The translations under genes and the position numbers were made by a program. Below, one piece after another: positions 35,047-45,326 of a stretch of DNA of 64,000 nucleotides; the stretch's first letter is position 1; each line of letters starts with the position of its first letter. The DNA comes from Homalodisca vitripennis (taxonomy: Eukaryota; Arthropoda; Insecta; Hemiptera; Cicadellidae): positions 61,369 through 125,368 of the forward strand of contig NW_025777534.1 in the NCBI RefSeq assembly GCF_021130785.1, read 5' to 3'. The notes under the pieces were generated by a model, which was not told the origin of the DNA, made no database searches, and saw only the letters and a program-made list of their open reading frames with translations.

Positions 35047-35672
35047 CATATCTCACTTCCCACGCCACAGACAGATATATTAGAATGGTAGACTTTGACC
35101 AATACACCAAATACAGTTACATCCAATAGTACAGATTATCTCTCTTGGAGTTTTTTAGTTCACTAAAGGCCTTCAAAATGCCTGGTGTACGCTCCGTGCT
35201 TATCGTGGCTGCCAAGGAAGTATTTATAAACCACCTTCACTCTGCAGCAGGGGGAAGGGAGTGCTCTTTGTCTAACTCCGACCACCTGCTCATCAGTTCT
35301 ACATCTCCTATAGAGCCATAACCAAACATATCCGTGGCGTGTATTACTGCTTTCACGGTTGCCACAAAAGTGTCATTATTATTCTTCATCGTGTGGTAGT
35401 GTTGTGATTGGTTTGAAATATTTATCTTGTTTTATAGTGTGAAGAGGTGTATTTAATTTAGTTAAAATTAATTCGAAATAAACAGTTTTTAAATAGTTAT
35501 TTTTATCAATAAATACGCTAATTTTAAGTAAAATGCCCTGTTTTATACATTTTTTGCTTTTATCTTTTGTAATTTAGTTGTAATAAAAATTAGCTTTTAA
35601 CTTAAAGAAAAACAATCTTTTTACTTGTTTTGGCGTTATAAAAAAGTTAATGGATTAGTGGTGTGAAAAGGG
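35047..35672 (+). repeat. Dispersed repeat (probable TTAA element), copy 1
   Basis: Shares about 550 bp with the inverted sequence at 41060-41596: the AGATATATTAGAAT block, CTAAAGGCCTTCAAAA.GCCTGGTG, GTGCTTATCG, GAAGTATTTATAAA, GTGTATTACTGCTTTC, TTTGAAATATTTATCT and AAAATGCCCTGTTTTATAC. It ends GTGTGAAAAGGG next to TTAA (35673-35676). The left end is degraded. No coding domain recognised. Confidence 0.7.
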
Positions 35673-35874
35673 TTAAATGTTAATTCTTTGGTTCCAAATA
35701 ATTTCTAAAATCATATATAAAAAAGGCTGATTTAAAATTTCTATTACCAATAATTATAACGGTTTAAAAAGCTAATTTGCAGTTCTACAGTGCTTGATTT
35801 AAAGATAAAACTACATTTAAAAACATTCCAACTACTTTTTCATGATAATATATGCTAGGGTAATAGTGATGTAC

Positions 35875-36075
35875 CTGTTTATTGCCAACCAAATTCTCAG
35901 GCAGAACACCTAGGCACTGAATGAAGTCAAGGATGAGAACTGTTGTCATCTGTATTCGTCCTTGTGACTCCAGCTGGTAAGTGCAGTAGTTACGTCTGGA
36001 GCCAGACATGCGGGCCAGCAATGATATGATGTCATCCAGCAGCAGGCTGCGGTGCTTCTCATACTTGGTAAAGAT
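35875..36075 (-). CDS. Nipped-B: Nipped-B exon, HEAT repeats
   Basis: Acceptor GTTTCCAG above 36075, donor CAG/GTACAT below 35875, phase 0. Reads IFTKYEKHRSLLLDDIISLL, ARMSGSRRNYCTYQLESQGR and IQMTTVLILDFIQCLGVLPE. It corresponds to NIPBL around RYEKHRQLILEEIFTSLARL and IQMVTALVLQLIQC. Intact. Confidence 0.95.
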
Positions 36076-36373
36076 CTGGAAACACAGATAGGATGTGCTT
36101 GTCAATAAACCTAATAAAGTACAGTTGAGATTCAGCAAGTCCAGATAGTAGTCAGTATTTTTAATCAACGTTTTCAGCCTGGGCAAAAGCTGATAATAAT
36201 AGTAACTACACATGTTGCACTTCTTCTTCATCTGGATCCAATGCTAACGGTTGCACACATAACTCACAGACTTTTAAATCAAAACTTCAATTCTCCTACA
36301 GTTTCAAAATATATTTATTTTGCCCTATAAAAATATATCCCAACAGTTTTTATTTGTAAAAACAAAAATACTA

Positions 36374-37458
36374 ACGAGGTGGTATCAGAAAGTTCCCAGA
36401 CTAGGTCTACTAATTATTGTTTTCTTATCTGGGCTATTATTGGGTGATATCACCTTCAAAATAAGCTCTATTTGAGTTGATACAACGAACCCAGCATTTT
36501 CTCCACAACTGGAAAGTGTCAAAAATCAGCTTTGGGAAGCTGTTGTGAACTCTGGCATTTTTGTACGTCTTCAAAACTGTGACCTTTCATATGCATTTTC
36601 ATTTTTGGGAAGAGAGAAAAGTCATAAGGGGCTATATCTGGCAAATAGGCAGGATGTAGAATGGTAGCCATGTTGTTTTTGGCCAAAAACTGTTTTGTTT
36701 AATGGAAGTGTGAGCTGTTTTTGTTGCACTTCTTATTTGTATTGCTTTATCCGGTCTTGGATATTGTGGAGTTTTTCATGCTGATGACTGCTGTTTTGTT
36801 TCTAGATCATAACCATAAAACTAACTTTCATCCTAGATATGAATGTGGGATCACTGGTGTCTCTTTGAGTTCACTGCACACATCAACACATCGCTGGTTG
36901 ACAGTCAAAAGCCGAGGCACAAATTTTGCAGCAACTCGATGCATGCTTAGATTTTTGGTTAAAATTTTTTGACAGCTTCGATTGCTAATACCGACACTAC
37001 TATATAAGTCATTTATTCTCTGATGACGGTCTTAATGAATAAGATGCCAAATTTTTCCAATAATTTCATGTTTTGCTTATGGAAGGCCGTCCTGAACGAT
37101 GATCATTTTCAACTAAAGTTCTGTGAGGCTTGAAACAAGCGTACCACTCAAAAACCTCAGTACTGCTAAGTGAATGTTCTTCAAAAACTTCTTGAAGCAT
37201 TACAAAAGTTTTCGTTGGTGATTTCTTAAGTTTAAAGCAAAACTTGATACAAGCCCATTGCTTGAATTTAGCAGTCATCACAAAAATCGCTACATAATGA
37301 TAACACATAACAAAGCATAACTTGTAGACGTAACCTAACCACTCACATCAACAAAACTTGGCACAATGACTCAGCAGCTATTTCGACAGAGGCTACTAGC
37401 GCACCAGCTTGTATAGTTCTACAAGAAAAAAATGGTGGAACTTTCTGATACCACCTCT
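36374..37458 (-). mobile_element. Decayed mariner transposon
   Basis: Ends GAGGTGGTATCAGAAAGTTC and inverse GAACTTTCTGATACCACCTC, each next to TA. 1085 bp. The minus-strand transposase is broken: at 37066-37308 the N-terminal mariner helix-turn-helix region (IKFCFKLKKSPTKTFVMLQE, VFEWYACFKPHRTLVENDHR, SGRPSISKT). Toward 36460-36510 the C-terminal LWRKCWVRCINSNRAYFEGD-like segment. No continuous frame between them. Confidence 0.88.
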
Positions 37459-37733
37459 TATATGAGTCGTTTGCCAATATAGAGAAATACACAAGCAGTT
37501 GCTGACCAACCAATTTTTTATACATCCAAAGAAAACGTGTAGACTTGTAACAAAACATTACATGTTCAGAAAGAGCTCCTCTTTTCAGAGATGTAGATTT
37601 CATTCTCGCAAAACGAAGATTTCCTTTGGTATAATACTTGAAAATGTACGTAGTTTTTTTATCCTTCTCATAAATGCGCAATGTGCTAAGTATGTGACTA
37701 TTGTTGCTTCAGGGTATGTAATAAGTTGCTTAA

Positions 37734-38327
37734 CCCTTTGACTGGTGTTGTTTTTTGTTTGTTTGTTTTTTTTGTAAGAGTGCCCTACAAAGTGAGTACT
37801 TTTTAATTTTAGATTTGGATTATTTAGGTTATTTGGATTTAATGCAAGAGAGGCGTTATTAAAAACACTCAATTTAACATGTGTGTAGTCTTTTTGTATA
37901 TTCATACAGAAATCATTCTTACTACACAAAACGTTATTATATTTACAATAATAATGGATAAAAATAAAATATTGTCACATCGTAAAAATATAACTGGTAA
38001 TGTAAAAATGAGGTTACAACATGTATTCTGAATTTTTCACGAACAGAAATAGAATCAGCTGATTACTTGGAACAACTAATTATTGACATATGGCAGTAAA
38101 TTGGGCTTAGTAATTAAAAAAAAAGTAACTGCGATGTAGTGGGAAGGACGAAGACTACTAGAAAGTGTTTTTATCTATTCCACTTAATCGTATACGTATT
38201 TAGGCAAGAGTTTATAACAAAACTGAAAATAGTTTAAAGCCAAACCACTTCATACACAGCTATCAGGATTACTGTGGACGGCACGTAGTGTGCTCCCGAA
38301 TTAGTTTTGGGGTTAATAGTCAAAGGA
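37734..38327. mobile_element. TTAA-bounded element with short ends
   Basis: TTAA at 37730-37733 and 38328-38331; ends CCCTTTGACTGG and inverse of TCCTTTGACTAT. Only about 9 bp of the ends match. No transposase remnant and no duplicated block seen. Called because it shares the target and terminal motif of the other TTAA elements. Confidence 0.65.
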
Positions 38328-38510
38328 TTAAGTCAAGTGATGAGGTTTATTGGAAATTTTAATACCTGATTGGGATAGTTTAGTTAATTCAAATTCAGAT
38401 ATTTTTATTCATCACTGTATACACATGGAAAAATACAGATTGAATAGTAACAGTGTACAGTATTAAACTAGTACAATATAAAAAACTTATTCTAAATTCA
38501 AACAGTTTAA

Positions 38511-39174
38511 CCCTCTCCCGCTCGCAAGGCATGAATCGGCACGGCCACCACATAGCCACTGCAGCTTAAACGGCACAGATCGGCACGCACTGCTTTACCC
38601 ACTAGATCCGATAAGTGCTGCTCTCGCGTAGCAATATTTTGTACTACTACGGGTTGTTTGCTATCGGGAGACCATTTACTTTACATTTACACTAGATTTA
38701 TTCCATTATTTTGCTATTTATATTAGTTGTGCGGAAACAATGGCGGGTTGTAGTCGAACACTTCGTGACAGTGAAATCGATCTCGTTATTAGTAGTGATT
38801 GCGACGATTCAAGTGAGTGTAGTGATGTACCAGAGCTTTGTGAAGTGGTTGGTGGCATTGAGGATGTAGTTCGGAGTGATCACAGTGGCAGTGACGGCGA
38901 GCCAGACAATGACCTTCACCAAGTAACTGCGCAGCAAACAACCCCGCGCCACCGGCGCCCAGCTGTCCGTGTGCCCCCTCCCTGGTCTCGTACAATCAAC
39001 TTCATTGAACCGATATATAGTAAAATAATTAATATATATAATTATAGTTAATTACAATGACAGAACGTGTGTAAGTTGATGCGCCACGAATTTTGACCGA
39101 GCGCGACCGGCAGAGCGAATTAATTGAGGTTAGAAGCACCGTGAGCGCCTGGAAACAATACGAGCGGGAGAGGG
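38511..39174 (+). mobile_element. TTAA-bounded piggyBac-type element with perfect ends
   Basis: TTAA at 38507-38510 and 39175-39178; ends CCCTCTCCCGCTCG and exact inverse CGAGCGGGAGAGGG. A duplicated ATCGGCACG-containing block follows the left end. 664 bp with an N-terminal transposase remnant. It lies only 180 bp from the TTAA element to its left. Confidence 0.92.
38740..39051 (+). pseudogene. N-terminal leader of a piggyBac transposase
   Basis: About 103 codons from ATG 38740: MAGCSRTLRDSEIDLVISSD, then a Ser/Asp-rich acidic leader and PRHRRPAVRVPPPWSRTINF. It then drifts into AT-rich sequence and stops. The acidic leader and the Pro-rich W-S/T-containing linker are usual before a piggyBac core, but the core is absent. 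Confidence 0.68.
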
Positions 39175-39378
39175 TTAAAGAATAAACAATCAAATTCAGT
39201 CAACAAATAAAATGCAATAAGCCTTGACAATCATGGAATTTTACTCTAACTCTCAAAAAACTCCTCAAATGAATAAAAAGGATTTTTAAGATTTCATTTG
39301 ACAAGAGGTTTTTCTTCTATGTTTCTAATTTTTGGGACTATGAAATACAATAACTCTGAGCCCATAGGTTGCTTTTTT

Positions 39379-40103
39379 GGTACTTTGGGATTATACCGAC
39401 CACACCAGTATGAAGAACACAAAAATAGAAATTTATAGAAACAAACATGATAGAACGAAAAAACAACTCTTCAATTACAAAATTACAAACTTACAAGCAT
39501 TTCCAGGTATTGTGATCGGTATTGTTGTCGCTGTTATCTTATCTTTCTCGAGAATCCTGATTACGGCAGGCCGCAAATTGCCTTTCCATTTCAATTCAAT
39601 TTATATTTCTGATTAGCCCCTCTAGAATTTGATATTTTACTGATAGGTACTATCTCGAGGGATGTTTTTCTTTCGTCGACATCAGCGCGGGGCAGCACCG
39701 AAGGTGCTGTCGAAGCCCGCGCTGATGGCCGGAGGCACTCGCATTTTGGGTGGCGGAATGTGATCAAGAATAAAAACAAGTTTTGAGTGTTTTTTTTAAT
39801 AAAGAGTTTAGTTTGGTAAATGTTTGTTTTTGTTAAATTTTTGTGTTTGGAGAAATATAGAGGTAAAACACGAAAGTACAACAAAGCGATGCACCAGCTG
39901 AACGGGCGGCGAGGCTCTGCAATCACGTTATCTACTAGACGCTCGACTTTGACCTCTGTCTGAGGATGTGGAGGGGTTTGCGATAAGACAATTCCTGTTT
40001 TATACTGACGAAATAGTCTTCTACGCTAATCTAGTAATCAGTAGAAGCAAAATGTTAAATAACGATTCATGTCTGGGTGTGGTCGGTATAATCCCAAAGT
40101 ACC
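39379..40103 (+). repeat. Repeat family 'GGTACTTTGGG', copy 3, perfect 8-bp target duplication
   Basis: Ends GGTACTTTGGGATTATACC and exact inverse; both flanks carry GCTTTTTT (39371-39378 and 40104-40111). Largest copy (725 bp). On its minus strand VLPRADVDERKTSLEIVPIS is conserved with copy 2. About 45 bp are inserted before that stretch relative to copy 2, partly a local inverted duplication of the GCGCTGATG sequence. Confidence 0.93.
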
Positions 40104-40695
40104 GCTTTTTTATATAATTCCAAAATATGGTCCTCAAGGACTAACTTATCCTGATAATATAATCATAAGCTATGGGATTGGCTTTCATATAATATGTTGT
40201 GTATGTTACTGTTTCAAATATATACTGACTGTAAATTGTTAATATTTTTAGCTCAGAAAATAGGTGTATAATGGTTTCTTTTCACTATAAGTTTAATATT
40301 GCCCTAATTTCATTTTTGTATTTTCAGCATCAGGTCAAGGTTTTTTGAAGTTGCACCATAGAAATAATTTCATAACTAATTTGAATATGTATTAATGCAA
40401 AATAAATTTGTTTTAAAGTGCCTTGATTGCATATTTTTGACATTTGTTTGAAGGCTAGTTCAGATGATATGTATTTTGTTCATAACAGATTGCACATCTT
40501 GGTTCAAACTTAAAGTTTTATCAACTAATAGACCCAGAAATTCTGATTTAACAGATTGTTGTTAGTTTAAAAGTTCAATGCTTCTTGGCATCCGGTAGAA
40601 TGTCAAGGATATAGTAGGATCAACACCCATGTTGATTTTTTTTTCCCAGTAAAACAAAAAAAAATCAAACTATTCTGTACAGTTAAAACTCTTAC

Positions 40696-40913
40696 ATTAG
40701 TGGCAAGCCTCAGAGCAGATAGTTGTAGTTCACTGATGCCTTCCACAAAGAATGGTGACACAGCGATAGAGGATAAGAGCAGCACAGTTGTGTCTGTGAG
40801 AGGTTGGACTAACAACAGTTGTGCCAACATTGAGACAACTTCTGTTAACTTCTTGTACAGTTCTGATATGCTCTTCTTGGAGATTCCTATTTTCTTGGTA
40901 CTTTTACTTCCAC
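40696..40913 (-). CDS. Nipped-B: Nipped-B exon, HEAT repeats
   Basis: Acceptor TTTACAG above 40913, donor AAT/GTAAGA below 40696; starts in phase 1, ends in phase 0. Reads KKSISELYKKLTEVVSMLAQ, PLTDTTVLLLSSIAV and SPFFVEGISELQLSALRLAT. It is nearly colinear with NIPBL around LTDTTILQVSS and PFFVENVSELQLCA. Intact. Confidence 0.96.
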
Positions 40914-41059
40914 CTGTAAAATGTCAAACTCAAATTAGTGGCAAGTTTCAGAACACATAGTTGTACAGAACATCACATTATCAACAAACTATACTGTTTT
41001 TTAAGCAGTGTAATAGCAGCAGTAAAAACTATTAAAAACTACAAAATATGGTTGAGGGA

Positions 41060-41596
41060 AAAGCAAAAAAAGTATAAAACAGGGCATTTGACTTAAAATT
41101 AGCGTATTTATAGATAAAAATAAAAAAGAACTATTTACAAAACTGTTTATTTTAAATGAATTTTTATTTCAAAGTCAAATATAATTAAACTGAAAAGTTT
41201 ATCTACTATAAAACGAGATAAATATTTCAAACTAATCACAACACAGTGAAGAATAATAACGAGATATGCAGTAGACACGTACTTCCTTGCACGCTCTTGA
41301 CAACCGAGAAAGCAGTAATACACGCCACGGATAAGTTCGGTTATGGCTCTGTAGAAGATGCAAAACTGACAAGCAGGTGGTAAGAGCTAGACAAAGGGCA
41401 CTCGCCTCTCCTTGCCGCAGAGCGAAGTTCATTTATAAATACTTCTTTGGCAACTGCGATAAGCATGGAGCTGCACCAGGCGTTTTGAAGGCCTTTTGTG
41501 AAAACTCTCTAAGAGACAATCTATAATATCGGATATAACTGTATTTGATGTTTTGGTCAGTCTGCAATTCTAATATATCCATCTACAGTGTGGGAT
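41060..41596 (-). repeat. Dispersed repeat (probable TTAA element), copy 2
   Basis: Inverted relative to the copy at 35047-35672 and similar over most of its length. The right end GTGTGGGATGGG meets TTAA (41597-41600). The left end is truncated near 41060. Confidence 0.7.
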
Positions 41597-41600
41597 GGGT

Positions 41601-43138
41601 TAAGCTTCATTTATATATTAGCAACACTGAGTTGGATGGTGTATGTATGTAACTCCATGGGATTTAGCTGAACATTAGCGAATACTTTTACATTGTAATT
41701 ATATCATGATGGCAACAAGAAAACAGAAGAATAAATACATTTGTAAACAAGAGCGTGTGTTTTGAAATGTGAGTTTTATTTTTATATTAGAAGAATAAAT
41801 AATAGAATGGAAAGTCAATGTTAAAATTCCATGACAATGTTTGATTAGTACACTCTTGCATTGTAATACCCTCTCTAGCTCACCAGAGCTTTCATTATTT
41901 TTAACACTCTGTTATGAAACCTAACTTAAAAAGCAAAAAAGTGAAAGTATCGTGTGACAAGAATCTCGAAAAACATTACATCTGTAGACATTAAATTTTG
42001 CACTAAGTTAATTTCTACATAGACAAGAAAGGATTCTATAATGGTACATGTCCAACCATGGAATTTGGCTAAGCATTATTTTAGTCTATCATATTTAGTA
42101 GGCTTACAAAATTTCTTTTTTTGTACACCGGAGGATGTAAAAACTAATTTTCTGTATGTCTGTCAATCTGACTATAGAATATCACAAGAACAATATGAGC
42201 TATAGATTGAAATTTTGCATAAAACCTCAGTAAAGCCTATTATATGACACAAGGTGTCATATCTACCTATCTAAAACCACCTTGTCACGTACCATCTGAT
42301 GATAAAACCTGTTGAATAGATAAATAATAATTTTATCCATTTCATGGAAAAATCCATATACTAGTTACCCATCTAATTTTGTTTAAAAAGGCTCTATATT
42401 TATAGTTACAACAATGTAAATACTGCATTTATACCTCACTGATTTTTAATTCTCTACTCTCAAGAACAGTTTTTATTTTTACAGTGAATCTATGATGTAT
42501 ATTTTGAATTATTTACTTGCATGTGAGATAATTAAACTCATTTGATTATTTTCTATAGTAAAAATGTAGATACTAAAGTTATATTACATAATTATTCACA
42601 GTTTATATAGTTTTTGTTTATACTTACAAAAATTTACAGGAAATAGAGCAGGTAATTCAGAAATATAAATCTGAACTGCCAACCAGTTTACACCTTTGAT
42701 TGGTGTAAATCATTTATTTGTTCTACCACTTCATAGTTTGACAGGAAAACAAATGGATAAGTTGTTAATGAGCATTATACTTAAGTTAATTTAGAGAAAG
42801 AAAATCAAATAAATACTACACAATATATTTATTTAAAATTTCAAGATTTCTCCTTGTAAATAAGCTAAAGAGCAAAACAAACAATATCAAAGCCATTACA
42901 ATCAATTTGTCTGCTTTTTCAACTTTACATGTCTTCCGAACCCAGCTACTTTAAAATGGACTACTTCTCTTTCAGGTAAAGCACCTCATCACTAATGTTT
43001 CTTTTTCAGGCCCAGCACAATCTACTCTGGTGCCATGCCATTTCCAACCCCCCCCCCCACCTTCAACTTGATCGCTTCCCCTACCCCTTCACACAGAAAC
43101 GCTACAGCTAAGTAAGATCTGTAATTTTACTTATATTT
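41601..43138. other. Intronic sequence upstream of the LINE, with a 108-bp duplicated block
   Basis: No gene. The block 41887-41996 recurs at 43139-43246 without visible mismatches. A run of about 12 C lies near 43049-43060. The stretch 42960-43138 may be the 5' leader of the LINE that follows. Confidence 0.5.
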
Positions 43139-43369
43139 TGCTTTCATTATTTTTAACACTCTGTTATGAAACCTAACTTAAAAAGCAAAAAAGTGAAAGT
43201 ATCGTGTGACAAGAATCTCGAAAAACATTACATCTGTAGACATTAAAGGAAACGGCATATTTTGCTTGCTTTCTTTCAATCAGTGCTCAGATATGGCCTT
43301 ATTTAGTAAAGCCTTAGTTAATAGCAATAGTCTATCATATGAAGCAAATAAGAATCATAATAACCATAT

Positions 43370-43816
43370 TAACAATTATTTTGGTATGTTTTTGAATGTT
43401 CAAGGGCTCAGAAACAAAACATTACTGTTAGAGACCTCTTTAACTAATGTTTCAAATTTAATTTTCATTTGTTTATCAGAGCATTGTCTTAACCCTGCTG
43501 AATTGCCATCATCTTTCCCAAGTGGATTTAGTTGCATCTCAGCCTATTGCCGGAATTCTCATAGTAGAGGTGGTTGCCTGATCTTTGTAAATGATCAAGT
43601 TCAGTCAAGACCATGTGATGTGAATGGTTTCTGCATAGAATTTCATTTTGAATGTTGTGCAGTTTTTATAGATGAATTGAAAGTTTTAATAATATCTTTA
43701 TACCACTCCACAGCAGGCGATTACAATATTTTTCTTGAAACCCTGGAAAATTTGCTTTCTTATACATCTAAGTGGCCAAACTATACTGTCATAGTCGGTG
43801 GGGACATAAATATTAA
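43370..43816 (+). pseudogene. LINE endonuclease domain (N-terminal part)
   Basis: Reads YFGMFLNVQGLRNKTLLLET, LIFICLSEHCLNP (catalytic Glu), SRGGCLIFVND, VLIISLYHSTAG and TVIVGGDINI, where the TTAA element cuts in right after the GDIN motif. The frame is open from about 43206, but the first 30 codons derive from unrelated or duplicated sequence. Confidence 0.85.
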
Positions 43817-44880
43817 CCCTTTTAACCCCGACGTCCGTACTATACGGACGTCGTAAAAATGGTGTCAACTCCCGACGTCCGTATAGTGCGGACGTGCACT
43901 TTTTATTACTTTACTGGCCACCTATTTCACCAAATGCTTTGAAATTTCACAGACTTGTGCACAAAAATATTTTGCATCGAAATATATTAGTTTGTAATGG
44001 TTTGACTTCGTATTTTGTCAGTCTGTGACTGAGCAACTGCAGTTCGTCTCGACTGACTGGTCACGCTTGTTGCAGACAGCTTTATATCACGTGGTTGTGA
44101 ATATTCCGTTTTCTTCACAGTTTTAGGTTAAAGCAGTATAAAGTACGGCAGTTAAAGTTTAGTTTATTATTTGTTTTATTTCAAAATGAGTAAAAGACAT
44201 CGTTCAAAGTCTCCCGTAAGTGAAAATACAATAATTAGTAACCTAGTTGCAAATGGTGTGGATGCGATTAGTGACGACGATCTGAGTGATGGATATCTTG
44301 AAAATTTACATTTCGTAGTGATGTAAATATTGTTTTAAAACTTTTTTAAAATTTATATTATGAACAGTTTTAGTTATTTTGTCAGAAATAACTTTGGTTT
44401 TATGTTTATTTTAAGTACTGTGAATTTCAAAGTTCTTGTTACATTGCCTTGCCCAGAAATGGCAAAAAGAAAAATTTACACGGCTTTACAAAAATTGATG
44501 TTACTCAATTTGTAAATAAGGTAGGCCTATAATTTTTGTTTCCTTTTATTAAGGATTAAATATATCATAAATTAAATGGGTATTTTTGTGTCAAATATTT
44601 TTTATCTATATGGTTTCCATGATCAAACTTGAAATTTTTTCATTTTTATTTATTTTTTATAAATGTATATGCATTTAAAAAAAATTACTTTCAAAATAAT
44701 AATTTTATTTGTATATTTCTGTAAGCTACATGTATAAAGAAGTAAAACAAAAAAAGAATTACCTAAATATCTTAAAAAATAACTGAGTTATGAATTTTTT
44801 ACAAAACCCTTACATTTTGTCTGAAAATGGCATGGGATTTCTGGCACATCACTTGATTTAATGGCCGGGGTTTAAAAGGG
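43817..44880 (+). mobile_element. TTAA-bounded piggyBac-type element in the LINE endonuclease
   Basis: TTAA at 43813-43816 and 44881-44884; ends CCCTTTTAACCCCG and inverse of CCCTTTTAAACCCCG. The left end carries a doublet of CCCGACGTCCGTA with a near-perfect hairpin (ACGTCCGTA, 3-base loop, TACGGACGT, 43837-43857). A 46-codon leader, MSKRHRSKSPVSENTIISNL then SDDDLSDGYLEN (44186-44326), resembles the acidic N-terminus of piggyBac transposases. The core is lost. Confidence 0.9.
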
Positions 44881-45326
44881 TTAATTTTGATGTAAATACA
44901 AATAAAAAATCTGTCAAAAGTATGCTCAACATCCTTCGACAACATAATTTTTATCACTTGAACAACAACTCTACACAAGGTCATAACTGCTTAGATAATG
45001 TTTTTGTTAACTGTCATAGAAAATATGTTTTGTCATGTAATGTAGTTCCTTTTATTTTCTCAGACCATGATGCAATTTTAATTAATCTGACAAATAAAAT
45101 TTATGACAAATATGAGGACACTGTAGCTGTTAAATTTGACTCCAACTATAAAACAATCTCTTTTCCAAAAACTGCAATCAATGAATTAGCCGTTCGATTA
45201 GCTTCATACAATTGGCTGAACCTGATCTCTCATTGTATTTCAGGTAAATACAATGCAGAGTTAGTATTTGAAGTAATATTTTCTATTTTAGTTAATAATA
45301 TCAAATTTCTACAAAAAATTAAAATA

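Noticed and set aside
41232..41432. Small minus-strand protein in the dispersed repeat (MNFALRQGEASALCLALTTC)
   Set aside because: The matching stretch of the other copy (35.2-35.4 kb) does not keep the frame.
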